Assembly: GCF_037975245.1 (NCBI RefSeq) | Contig: NC_092576.1 | Coordinates: 5,356,501 to 5,420,500 of the forward strand | Origin: Apostichopus japonicus | Lineage: Eukaryota > Echinodermata > Holothuroidea > Aspidochirotida > Stichopodidae | Direction: 5' to 3' | DNA: 64,000 nt | Part shown: in pieces, positions 33,725 through 45,480 of the stretch | How the letters are laid out: every line of letters begins with the position of its first letter | Numbering within the stretch: position 1 is the stretch's first letter | The notes under the pieces: generated by a model | Seen by the model: only the letters and a program-made list of their open reading frames with translations | Databases searched by the model: none | Told to the model about the DNA's origin: nothing | Translations under genes and position numbers: made by a program

Positions 33725-36200
33725 CATCAGACATCAATTGGACTTTGGAGTAATATTTCAAAATCTAGCATTTTTAAAATGTGAACTCAAAAATTGTGAT
33801 TGTTAGATGTGTAAATACATGCAGGAATATGTGAACTAAATATAGTGCATCATTAGTTACATGTTCAAATAATGTGTAAGGAAATAGAGGGATCTGTAGG
33901 ACAAACATGAACAAAACAAATTCAGTAGTGTCAAGAGTTGGGGCTATGCATTTAGTTTGAAAAAAAAAAATCAAATTGTACTATGTTGTAACTTTCAGTA
34001 TCAGTTGGAAAAGGTGTAGGACTATAATGTGATTCGAAATGGTCCGATGAAGTAATATCTCACGTTATTGTTTATTCAATTTGATTCAAATTTCCACACA
34101 AATTGTTGTTTTATTTCATGTTAGTTTAATCGTGGCTAACACCAGTCTCCAGAACACCATTTCATAATGGAATTTAACATACAATAATCAAAGACATAGT
34201 CAGTGCACCACACCCTATTGAATATTGATTATGCGATCACTCAAACACCCCCCCCCCCCATCCACCCGCCAAAAAAAACAAAACAAACAAAACGAGGCTC
34301 GATTTTGTGGATGGGTCCTGTGTGTACAGTCGTTTAACTTGTTGTTGACGAGTAAGTGCCACCCATTCACCATGGGTATTCATAAGAGTAAAACTTACTG
34401 ATACTATCTACAGAAGTTTCATGTGCAATGTTATGATCAACAAACAGTTTTAATGCATATTACAAATGAGATTTAAATTTTTTTGTTAAGGTAGTTAGGT
34501 GAAGCGCTGCTTGTAACAAAACATTGTACATGTAGAAGTCTGTTGTGAACTTTGGTGTTCTAAACATGTTGAAAAGATTTGCAGTTGATAAATAAAAGAA
34601 GAACATATCTGAGTTTGTCACTTTTTTAGGGCTGTTTAGACATACTTTGTTTGTTAAAAAAGTCTATTGGAATGTCCAGTTTGATTATAATGAATATGAA
34701 ATAGTGTGCTTATTTATTCACCAAGAATGTATGCATGCTGGCCTACTCCTTGGTCTCATTTGTTATTACTGGATCATTAATTGCCTAGAAATAGTGTATT
34801 TCAACAATTTAACAATGAACAAACTGGCCTATCCCTACCACAAATAAACACCAAGTACAGTTGAAAAATATTATTCCAATAGCCATATATGCCTATACAA
34901 ACTTTTAGAAATGTTTTGCCATACATAATCTTTACAATTATAAAGGTTTCCACATCAAAATGTGAATTTTTGGGGGGTAAACTGTTTCTATCTGGAGACA
35001 GACCAAGTATTTTTGATCAAGTGAGGGCGCTGTTTTTCTTATGTTTTTCTTTATGTTGGAAAATTTGACATTTTATCTGTGAATTACATATTAATGTGCC
35101 ACTTTTGAGCAAAAGAACAACTTGATTCTTTATTAAGGACATATTATCTATAACTCAGACTATATTTCATGTAATACCACTCCGGACGTAACAAGAATCA
35201 TTTTCTGGAAGGAATTCAGAGCCACGGCCCATGGCCTAGTTCTAGATAGAGTACTACCGTATATTGTATTAGAATTCAACTTTGGCTGATTCTCATTAAT
35301 AGGCATCGTTCAATTGTGATTACTTGATCTGACAATAGCTGGCCAAGACACAGCATGCCTTGCTGCAGGTAAGTAGCTTTCGTTATTTAAAAATTCATGC
35401 AATGAAATTAAACGACTGTTAGCGCAGTACTGATATGACATCTCGACATGACATCTCGACTATTAATCCAATCAAGGTTTTATCTCTCAGGAACTAAGTA
35501 TCCTAATTTCATTTTGATTGTCAGCAGTATGATATGCTTATTTATTAACTTTTGTCAGTCTAGCAAGCCATTACATGGTATGATTGTGTTAAGAGCTTGG
35601 TGCAAATATTATGCATATCAATTTTCCTTATATTTGTGTACAACCATGACTAACGAATCACGGAAATAATGTTCGAACTTGAGGAAATATGTCGCATTCA
35701 CATTGCATTGGAAAATGAAACCAAGTGAATTTTCAAAACGGCCTTCAACTACTCCTAAATCATCGCGGAACAAGATAATTCACTAACTGTAGATCCCCAA
35801 AACAGTTATTTATTCTAGGCAGGTAGCTAACGAAGAGGGGGGATTCCGGTAGTCCAAACTCCATCTGGGCTTGAAATAAGTAGTCTTTGTTCCAGATTTA
35901 GTTCAGTCTTTGCTAGCGCTAGTCGTGGTACCTCGGTGGTGGTCTGGTGACTTGCTGACAGATATCAATTGAAAATAGAGATTTTCTGGCCAACCTTTCG
36001 TTTTTCGTCACGAACAAAGTATTTGTAAACATTTACGTCTATATCTACAGCCTTCACAGCCAACGATGACCTCCAACGCTGCGGACTTTTTCCAATCTTT
36101 TACGGGGATGTTTACATTTCTGGCTGGTGCGTAACTTAAAGGGACAGTCTATCTAGTTTTAGCTGTTTTCCTCCAGAGCCGAGATGTGTGGTACAGCTAA
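33725..36200. other. AT-rich DNA without a supported gene
   Basis: Only short open frames without recognisable domains. A C run and A-rich patch lie near 34247-34293. The 36000-36200 part directly precedes the truncated 3' side of the Gypsy element. Confidence 0.4.
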
Positions 36201-36208
36201 ACAATCAA

Positions 36209-37296
36209 CTATTTGAGTTCTTCTATGGAATAAACAATCTGCTTCTTCCGGACCAGTACAACTGGCGATGCCCATGGGCTTGATGAAGGTTCAATGATGC
36301 CCTGGTCTAGCATTCTTTCTACCTCTTTCTCGGCCTCTTCCTTGCGGTGTATCGGGAGGCGACGCGGGGCCTGTCGAATTGGCCTAGAAGTTCCGGTGTC
36401 GATTGCATGTTGGACCAAGTCAGTGCGCCAAGGTCCCTTTTACATCGAGCAAAGACGTCTGCATTATCGGCCAGAAGTTTTATCAGCAATATCGCTTCCG
36501 CGTCACCAAGGTAGGCAGAGCTCTGCTCTGCTAGCTTATGCAAATGTTCGTCCAGAGTTGCATATTTCTCCTTGCATTCTACAACGCTTCTCTCCCTGGT
36601 CTTACGACGGGCAACTGTTTTTTCTTCAATGCCTTTTTCTTCTGCAGAAAGACATTCACCCACAGTAGTGCCTTCGTAAAGTGGTAGGGGTCTGCTCGTC
36701 GGATTCATTAGTCTTAAAGGTATTGTCTCCCTATTGGGGTCCACAATGGCCCTAGCGATCATCTCGGGGTGCTTCTCGAGAAACTTCTCGCTGCACTCCA
36801 CAATAGCAGATTCTCCTTGCATTTTCCAGCCTGGGACTCGGGCCGTCGCCATCCCTTCGCTCGAGGCAGGAACAACCACCGTCCTTGCTGACACAACTCT
36901 GCACCTATCAAGCTTTTCCTCAACGGTACTCTGTTGTAGTCCACCAATGGTCATATCCTCCTTTCCAGTGGCTATCGTGCAATCGAATCTCTGTTTGAAG
37001 TCGCACCCAAGAAGTGCATCAGCGTCTATATCTGCCACCCAAATATCATGCATCGCTTCTAGTTGCCCCACTTTAATCAGGAATCTACCACGTCCCATAC
37101 TGTGCAGTGGTCTACCGTCCGCTACCGCCAAATTCTCTGCAATGTCGGCAAGGACCTTATCCCTCTTCGCGCACAGTCGCTCAAAGAACTTCGTTTGCAT
37201 AACAGTGAACTCAGACCCGGTGTCGATAAAGAAAGTCACATCGACCCCTTCCAGCTGCCCCTTCGAGTACAAACCACGGGTACCAACGGACCGCAC
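36209..37296 (-). pseudogene. Gypsy pol remnant: aspartic protease and RT start
   Basis: The 36319-37296 frame (325 residues) has the retropepsin motif FFIDTGSEFTVM and a later LLGCDFKQRF. In another frame, 36209-36418 gives IRQAPRRLPIHRKEEAEKEV, then MLDQGIIEPSSSPWASPVVL and VRKK, the N-terminal fingers of a Gypsy reverse transcriptase. The two frames overlap, so a frameshift separates them. The sequence after VRKK is unrelated, so the palm is lost by truncation. Confidence 0.85.
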
Positions 37297-37352
37297 TCTA
37301 CTCCTAAAAAGTGGTATTGCGGGCTCACCTAGCGGAAAAGTCGGACTCCGCC

Positions 37353-37958
37353 CTACGAATCCGACTTCTGCTTGTTTTCCGTCTTCTTTACGCCATCCGG
37401 TCGGCTCTCGTATTTCTTATGCATAGGGCAATTCCTTCGGAAGTGGCCTGTTTCTCCACAGTTCCAACACTTGATCGATTTTAACCAATGCAATCTTTCG
37501 TCATTTCTGCTCTTTGTCTTGTCCTTCTGTGAAAGGGCGGTCAAATGAGTTCCCCAATTCGGTCGATGGATGGGATCTCCCCTCGGCCTACCATCATTCA
37601 TCCACATGGTCCGGGGGCTTCTCCACTCTCACTCTTGGGCAGTTAAGTCCTCTGGAGCTTGGATACTGGACCTATCTGGTTGACGCGTGGAGGGTTGTCC
37701 GACGGATTGCTGTATCGTGTCTTGCGCCTCTCTTCTCACTTGTGTGGTGGTGGGCTCTTCAGTCAGTAAATTTCGACTCGTCATCTCGTCGTGCCGTCTA
37801 TATCTAGTTCGGTCACGGCTTCCCTCTTCTGCATGAGTCACTGGTCCCTCTCCCAGTAACGGGTCGAACTCAGGCACCTCAGATCGGTGAATATCGGGGA
37901 GCGACCATGCACGCTGCTCATTCGTCAAATCATCTGCAAACGGGTTGGTGTCCGACAT
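37353..37958 (-). pseudogene. Gypsy gag remnant with CCHC zinc knuckle
   Basis: From ATG at 37958 (MSDTNPFADDLTNEQRAW) an acidic, polar N-terminus runs to a stop at 37629. After a frame change, 37353-37607 carries IKCWNCGETGHFRRNCPMHK, a CX2CX4HX4C nucleocapsid knuckle. The capsid region expected between them is missing, so gag has an internal deletion. Confidence 0.75.
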
Positions 37959-37990
37959 CTTACTTCGCTCTAACCAAAACGAACACACTG

Positions 37991-38010
37991 GAATCCCACC
38001 GCTGCCACCA
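37991..38010 (-). promoter_or_regulatory. Gypsy primer-binding site, complementary to tRNA-Leu
   Basis: The + strand reads AATCCCACCGCTGCCACCA beside the LTR boundary. This equals the 3' end of a eukaryotic tRNA-Leu including CCA, so the minus-strand element RNA could prime from tRNA-Leu. Confidence 0.75.
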
Positions 38011-38011
38011 A

Positions 38012-39098
38012 TGTAACGCGCCGTCCTCGGTGGTGTGCGCAAGGAAGAGTGGGAATGCGGGAACACAGGAATGAGGCTGTCGACATGAGATATTAAAGTT
38101 TACCCGTTTATTTACGATCTATATACATGTCAAGATGGTGCACAGTGGTCGTGCATTACAGAGGCAATTATTAAATATGAAACCAGGTTTAAACACGTGC
38201 TCAGAAGTCGATGAAGTTAAATACAACACAGTACATTACTAATTGCTTGTCTCGGCCCGGAGGGCAGAACGATAGACGTCGGCGCTGAAGATTGGGCTAT
38301 GGGGAACGGCGGCGCAGTTGGCGGAATGGTGAACGGCGGCGCAGTTGACGGAATGGTGAACGGCGGCGCAGATGGCGGGATGGTGAATGGCGGCGCAGAT
38401 GGCGGGATGGTGAACGGCGGCGCAGTTGGCGGAATGGTGAACGGCGGCGCAGATGGCGGGATGGTGAACGGCGGCGAAGTTGGCGGGATGGTGAACGGCG
38501 GCGGAGTTGAACCGAAGGAATGTAGAACCTGGTCTTCTAGGTTATTTTACTCGTCGTCCGATCCGACCTCCTGCGATGGTCCACCGCTGTTTGCGCCAAT
38601 AGATGACTCGTTCGTCTCCTAACTCATGGTCAGGATCTTTCTCCCCGTCCTAGTCCGGGCAGGGAACCAACCCTCTGGTACGAGCCAGCAGTTGCTTTTA
38701 AACAGAAACAACTTCCTATGCCTACAATGTGTGAACCTACACTTAACTCTATTAGAAACATAAACCACGCCCAGTCTACAACCACCAACCTATAAAACAC
38801 GATAAAATACGACATGCGTGCTGGTTAAGATTTACCCAGACCTAACATTTTTGGTCCCTGGAAAACGTGACCTAGACGTCCTACTCAGTGACCTCCAAAA
38901 TCGGGCAACATGAGAGAGTTCCCCCTTAACGTTGTTCATAACTCAAGCAAGTGACACCCCTTATAAGATTTTATCTAACAAACAATTCCCGTAAAGCGTC
39001 TAATATAATGTAAAGAATCAACCCAAGTTAAAACATTTGATTGGAGAAAATACTTGTTAACGCTAACGACAAACAAGGAGCTTTGACGTGTCGTTACA
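38012..39098 (-). repeat. Gypsy 5' long terminal repeat
   Basis: 1,087 bases bounded by TGTAACG ... CGTTACA inverted ends. The inner boundary is one base from the primer-binding site. No second LTR is present in the window. It contains a coding-like minisatellite at 38299-38515. Confidence 0.75.
38299..38515. repeat. GC-rich 24-bp minisatellite inside the LTR
   Basis: About nine copies of atggtgaacggcggcgcag followed by ttggcggg. A + strand frame reads it as MVNGGAVGG repeats, but this is antisense to the element and is probably not a protein. Confidence 0.9.
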
Positions 39099-39099
39099 T

Positions 39100-42000
39100 C
39101 ATCGTATTGTATTATAGCAACAATAGTACCTGCGCATATGCTATATCCTATTGATAGATAGGAAAGTAACCTTCAACTCAAGTAACGGTGACAACAATGT
39201 TGTTGTGACTGAGATGAAAGTCTGCTCTTGCTGTTTGCACATATAGTCCTATAACCGCTATTTAAGAAGATTGAAATGCAACACGACAGAGGCCTTGTTG
39301 CAAATGACGTAGTGAATAAATGTTTGTGGTAAAAATATGTATCCTTGTTGAGGTTATGAAGGGATAAATTGTATTTCATGACAAACTTAAAGTATGAACG
39401 TGTGAGTCATCATACATTACCGAAGGCATCTGGGAGTTACAAAAAATGGAGATTCCTTTAAAAATTAAAACAATATAATATAATCGAAGAAAAAACAGAC
39501 TACTTGTAAGTAAACAACAATGTACTGCAACAGACTGCTCAAATTGCTGCAATACTTTTATATGCTTACGTCTATGATGGTGGCTTGTTCCATATGAACT
39601 TCAATATTCTTTAGTAAAGGAAACAAAAATGGGGCGCTAAGCACCAAAACACATGGGCGGCTCATTTCAATATAGCTGGTCCTAGTAAACAAAACATCCT
39701 GATCTAATAATTAATGGCACACAAGCTCAAACTCAAAGGCTCCTAAAAGCTGTGTGGTAACTTTGGAGGACACCACAACTACGATAAATGTCCAGCATAT
39801 GGTAAACCAGTGCAACAATTGCGAAAAGATGTACCATTATGCAACGTGTTGTAATCAAAGAAAACAAATGACAACTTAGTGGATATCAGCACCCATGACA
39901 AAGAAGCATTCTTTATTGACGATATCTCAAAGAATGGACTCTGCTGTTTAAGTTCAGTCGCACAGACATCGGGTTCAGACTTGACCCAGATGTTCAAGTA
40001 AACAGTTTACCTGTTGCATAGCACAAATACATAACATAGATACACCAATGACCGTAAGGTAGATTAATGATCAATGTTCTAAATTTTGCCAAAGCTTGAC
40101 ATAACTTTTAACAAAGATATTTACCCATCAAGTGACATATTAGGGCGGCAACATTTTAAATTTAATTCAGCTAAACGGTAAGCGCATATATCCCAAAAAG
40201 GAATAACGAGGCGTTTAATGATTATAGTTCAAAGAAACTTGTTTTGGAATCATTTCGTAGTTACAGCTTATTAGCAACTCTTGTTTTGGGTAGTAGTGAC
40301 TCCAATTTGGAATAGTAGCACCTTCCGGTTAGGGTAGTAGTAGTAACGCCGCAAAGTTATAGTAGCATCGCCGCCTGAAGTTGAAGTAGCGTCGTCTGTT
40401 GAAAATAGTAGCAGAGCCACCTTTTTACAGAATCATCTTCAGTCAGGAGTAGTAGCACGATCTGTTAAGGGTTGTAGCAAGGAGGTTCCTGGCAGAATCT
40501 CCTTGGTTGTATAGCACATCCTGTTTTGGGTAGCTTCAGATCCTGTGATATTTCGGCGTTCCATACGAATGATCTGTGCAACGCGTATCATTGTTTAGAC
40601 TTTGTACGGTACCTAGTCCATAACTATCTCGTGATTTCTATCCGGTAATGCTGACTAGAGTCAAGTGAGCCGCACATTCAGCCGTACATTCGTGATTTAA
40701 CCGTAAATAAACCCAATTGAAGTTAGCATGCACGTTCAGCACCAACTTGCTGAACGAGTACGCTAACTGTACCTTCCATAGTGTGAGTTTACGGTACTGT
40801 TTAATGAACATAATTGTCTAAACGGTTAGGTTAATTCCTTACCGTTGAATCCCACGTTGAGAAAGATGGTTTAAGCAGCTTATCATTGTGACTTCAAAGG
40901 TTGTCTAGGTGTCACAAGGGAGTTGTTATGGAACTCCCTGCTTTACAAAGCCAATTAATATTACATCAGCGTTAATTTGTATTAACAAATGATACATTGT
41001 GTTAACTATATACATAGGCCGGTCAAGGAGGTTCAGGGGAAATTATTTACCAATTTTAATTACTCAAAATCCAGTCACGATTTGCAATAGGAACATATGC
41101 ATTGTTGGGAAGGTATGGAAGTGAGGTTTCTTAAAAAGTTTATAGTCCATTTGAAATTATTTGGATGAAATCTTGATAGCTCGATGAGTTCAAGACTTAT
41201 TATTTTTTTCAGTAAAGTATAATTTGATGTTTGAATGTGTGGGATATGGCTTATTGTTTGACATTCTGTTAAATTTTCATTCGTGAATAATTAGAATATA
41301 TTACAGGCTACCAAACTTCTCGAGTGATAAGTGCTGCTGTGCATCCACATCATCTCTGACACCTCAATTGTTGTAACTGGAACAAGGGTCTCATAAAAGG
41401 CTAATTTATATCGCATAATTTAATACTTGTACAAACAAATACAAAAAAATGAGAAACTAATTGCTTTGACTTCATAATTCACAAATCAATTCGTTCCCCT
41501 CCCATCAATCATAACCACTGCCCGGTTGTCAACCTCCCTCCTAATACCCCTTCTCTCATCAACTGAATCTCTCCCCATAGCAACATCAATATTCAATGAT
41601 AAATCATATGCTTATTGTAAATAGATTTTTTACTAATAGTCACAATACGACAGTGAAGTAGGAACATTTTCAACCAAACTTACCCTTCTGTAGTACTCTG
41701 TACAATGCCCCCATCCACAACCCAGCATATACACAGTAAATATACCTATAATCACTAGTCTCTCCATCAAAGCTGCGACGTGTCCTGACCATACTTAAAG
41801 CCCCCTCACCCCACTCACTCTCCGTCTACTCCGGAAATGGTAAGCCTTGCAGTATAAAATGATATATCTTTCAGATCATATTCGACCCTTTAATGTTTGG
41901 CGATATCTCAAATTTATTAAAAATGAATTTTTGATATCAGAAAAAAAAAATAAACATATCAAGTATTGAAAACACTTCTGAGAGATCTTAAATTAATTCA

Positions 42001-42900
42001 GACATAATGTAGGGCTCCCGTTAGTTTGCTGACCCATTAGTTTCCTCCCCTTAAAACATTAATTTCCTCCTCCTCGAAATCATAGGGAAGAAAAGTAACG
42101 CTTGTTGGGGAGGAAACTAACGTTTCTCATGAGACGAAAGAGAGAAGGCTAATTGGCTACGGTTTTTTGAAAGAGTTAAATTTAGGTAGTGAAAACTGTA
42201 GTAAATGTAATTTATGATTTTAATCAAAGAGATTTTAGTGAAAAAAATATTTCATATTTCACGGGACTCAGAAGCTGTGTGGGAAGAGATATTTGCAGTA
42301 CTTGACGAAACTGTGTACTAAAACGACTAAGTGAGGAAAGTAACTCTTTTAGGGGATAAACCAAGGAAGGCATATAGGCTAGGCTATTTCGAAAGAGTAA
42401 AATCTGGTAGGTGTGGAAAGCATGGTTGAAGGCATTGGAAAGTTTTCTTTAATACCAGTGTCGGCAAGCCTCCATGTTATTGTATTTTTGCTCTGTAATT
42501 AGAACATGGCATAGATAGGAAGGATTTGGTGGGAAGGCTGTCAATAGATGTTTTAGTATATTCAAGATGGCTGAGTTTAATAATAGTTTCTTTTCTCTTG
42601 AATAATGGTACAAGAATACAGTTTAGGATTCTTGTAGACAATACTTTAAAAGGTGAGTTTCCTTTTTAACTTGCTTTCTTTTACTTGTTTAAGGCTTAGG
42701 GAGAAAAACATGGAACACATTAACAAGGGAACGTACCTTTTACATACTTCATGTAACGCTTGTCACCAGTTCAGTCTGTTTCATGTTTTTTGTTTGTGAA
42801 AATGTTAGCTTTTTGTTAGATATATAAACATGGTTGAGCGCACTTGGGAACTACCCCCAAGGCCCTGCCCATGCCCTCTTTTTTCCCCGTGGGGACAGGC
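39100..42900. other. Intergenic DNA without a supported gene
   Basis: No coding region recognised. A degenerate tagtagca-rich simple repeat runs about 40300-40510. A small inverted pair occurs at 42046-42056 (tagtttcctcccc type) and 42110-42122 (ggggaggaaacta type). Confidence 0.4.
40917..40940. repeat. Short palindrome, copy 1
   Basis: AGGGAGTTGTTATGGA followed by ACTCCCTG. It is a shortened version of the palindrome at 44850-44877, missing part of the right arm. Confidence 0.6.
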
Positions 42901-45470
42901 GAGGAGTTAGTTCCTGAAAAAATACCAGATCTGTCCAGCTGATTATGGCTATCTATTGTTGTTTTGTGTCCATGGTTCCGAACAGTCGCGAACATGACTT
43001 GAGGATTCTCGCAGTCGTTTGGTCTCCTGTCTCAAACTCTTCCCAGAACTGCTGCACTCGAGACTGCAGTGTCCTGTGTGCCCGTTTTTTTTTTGGGACC
43101 CTCCTCAGTGTTCCTTCCGACCTCAGCAACACTTGTACATTGTAACAAAGGTTTCAGACTCTATGTGTAGAGTTGTAACAATATCATAAAACGGTACTTC
43201 CTTTCCAGCGATTTGGTTCAGGTAGCGACGCCATCCTAAAAAACAATGTGTAAATATAATTTCATGTGTAAATAAAAACAAAAGAGGAACTTCAATGATG
43301 ACCAGTAAAACAAGTGATATAGTATTTAATACAAAAAAGGATTGTTGAGACATACCTTCAATATCGTGTGAATGGCTCTCTTAATACACACGTCCAGGTG
43401 GATTCCATTTAGTAAGACCACTCCTTTATTTGCTCCCCTTTGAGAATATCGAACTGAGGCCAAACTTGTTGTAGTGGTAGCATAGGTAATGCCATCATCA
43501 GTTTTCGAATATACGTTTGCACAGCTTCTGACGATGAATAAGCTTTCCTCAATCTTAAAGCTTGTACAGCGATATAGAAAAATATATAATATATTACGAC
43601 GGATGTATAGATTAAATTTCATTATGTATAAATAAAATGCATTTTATATTTTCTCTTGACTTGCCAAAACATATAAAAACAATTCACCTTTCCCCATACC
43701 ACTTGACGCCAGTGAAACAGACAGCCTTCGATGGTGCCATCTGGAAAGACGGATTCAACTGCTCTCATACTTCGCAGCATCACAGGTCAAGACGAAACGG
43801 TTAACTATGGGGTTAAAAGGAAGGGCTTCTTTTATACTACCCTGAGTACAGCCCAATGGTCGTCCTTCCTGTTCCTCCTTGACACCATAACAAATGCCAA
43901 CGGCACCGGTTTTGCATAACTTACGCTTCCATAAAACAGTGTGTACAGAGAACATTTGTGAATACGGCTCTCTGCAAACTTTGAATGTGCAATTTGCTAC
44001 CCTGTAGAAAAAAAAATAGGGATGAACCGGTTAATGTTTTCTGCCTCTGTCCAAATTAAGATTTAAATTTCATTCAAATGAAAGAATGGTACCCGGTGAA
44101 TGACGATGAAATAACTATGATAGTGATGATTTCATAACTTAGCAACATTTTGCCAAAGAGGGAAATGCAACTGTTCTGGCGTGGCAAACACTCTTTCTCG
44201 AACAATTGCCTTATTCCTTCACAGCATGACGATGTCGCAATCATTTTATTTTTGTTGAGCAAGTTTCTGTCTTTCTTTTACTCTTTTTATTTCAAATGAT
44301 TGAAAGATCTATTACTTCTATAGTTGCTTAACACGAGAAATGCGCGGCCATGGTCGTTGCTTATTTAGATTTACTGACAAAGTTAAAACAGACTTACTGT
44401 ATAAAGTAAAAGTGAAGTTGTCATGCGCCGATCGTGACAGATTTGCTGGAATGCGTCGGTATATATACAGGAGCGATGGAATCTGTATGGAAACATTGAA
44501 AGCCATTAATTATCAAAGAACCCCATTAAATATTTCCTTTGGCTTCAAGTATTTCTCCCATTGTCTGTAAGAATTACTTCAGTACAAAAGACATGGCACA
44601 AAAAAATTCTAGTAGCAACAAGACGATTATTTCTTTCGTTCTGTTTCTCTTTTTAATTCCAAATGATTGCAAGATCTAATCATGCTACTTTATTTGCTTA
44701 ACACGAGAAAGGAGAATGGTTGTTGCTCATTTATTCTTACTGACTAGTTAAAAATACTTACTGTAGGAAGTTAAAGTCAAGTTGTCATAGGCCGATCTTG
44801 AAAGATAAACTGGAATGCGTCGGTGAAGAAGCGAGGAAATCTGTATGGACAGGGAGTTGTTCCATAACAACTCCCTGGTATGGAAAACGTTAGAAGACAA
44901 CGTTTTGCACATTTACCAAGCCATAAACTATCAAAGAACCTGGTCAAATACTTCCTTTGGTAACTAGCAAACGGAAACATTTTAAGTCTGAAAAGGCTTT
45001 TATAAGCAATTATAAGTGGCAAGTATAAGTGGCAATTATAAGCAACAACAGCAGATCATTGATCTGAAATATGTGATAATATTTTGGTTACAAGTCTATG
45101 TGATCATATTTTGGTTAGCAAATGTATGCTTTGCAGAATATTTTTACTTTCATCGAGAACACATCATATATACCCACGGGTTGGAAAGATGACACTCACC
45201 CCCAAAACTGGTGGATGGTATAGTTGGATGTCTGCCAAACTCGTACGTAGAAAAGCATGATAAGTCCCAATGAATTCATATAGGTCCGGAAACATGTGCA
45301 AAGCGCCGCTAAGCTCGTCGTTAAGGATAATAAATGTTTTCCATACTGAAAGCGACAGTGTTTTAATCTCGTCATTGGTATAACATCTCTCACATTAACA
45401 ATTTGGCACCAAGTCTGAATTTTACAGTTCAGTGTTTCTTGGCAGTAAATAGTATCTCGCGGAACATGTA
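42900..45470. other. Non-coding flank with a local duplication
   Basis: No supported gene. Two diverged tandem copies of about 300-340 bases lie at 44262-44565 and 44620-44960 (both contain gcttaacacgagaaa, gtcaagttgtcat.g and ggaatgcgtcggt). This could be the 3' non-coding part of the element encoded at 45481-49911. Confidence 0.5.
44850..44877. repeat. 28-bp perfect palindrome with target duplication
   Basis: Twelve-base arms CAGGGAGTTGTT and AACAACTCCCTG around the loop CCAT. It is flanked on both sides by GTATGGA (44843-44849 and 44878-44884). The sister duplicate at 44262-44565 has no insertion at the equivalent place, so it is a true insertion. Confidence 0.75.
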
Positions 45471-45480
45471 TACATGAAAC

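Larger units (their letters stand above)
36209..39098 (-). mobile_element. Truncated Ty3/Gypsy LTR retrotransposon
   Basis: Minus-strand order: 5' LTR (39098-38012), primer-binding site, gag remnant, CCHC zinc knuckle, aspartic protease, start of reverse transcriptase, then an abrupt end near 36235. Reverse-transcriptase core, RNase H, integrase and 3' LTR are absent. The protease-RT order and the SSPWASPVVLVRKK box place it in Ty3/Gypsy. Confidence 0.85.

Noticed and set aside
36294-37807. + strand open frames up to 230 codons
   Set aside because: Antisense shadows of the Gypsy protease, RT start and gag, which carry the recognisable motifs.
38299-38622. A glycine-rich MVNGGA-repeat protein on the + strand
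   Set aside because: It is a minisatellite inside the Gypsy LTR, antisense to the element, with no flanking gene structure.
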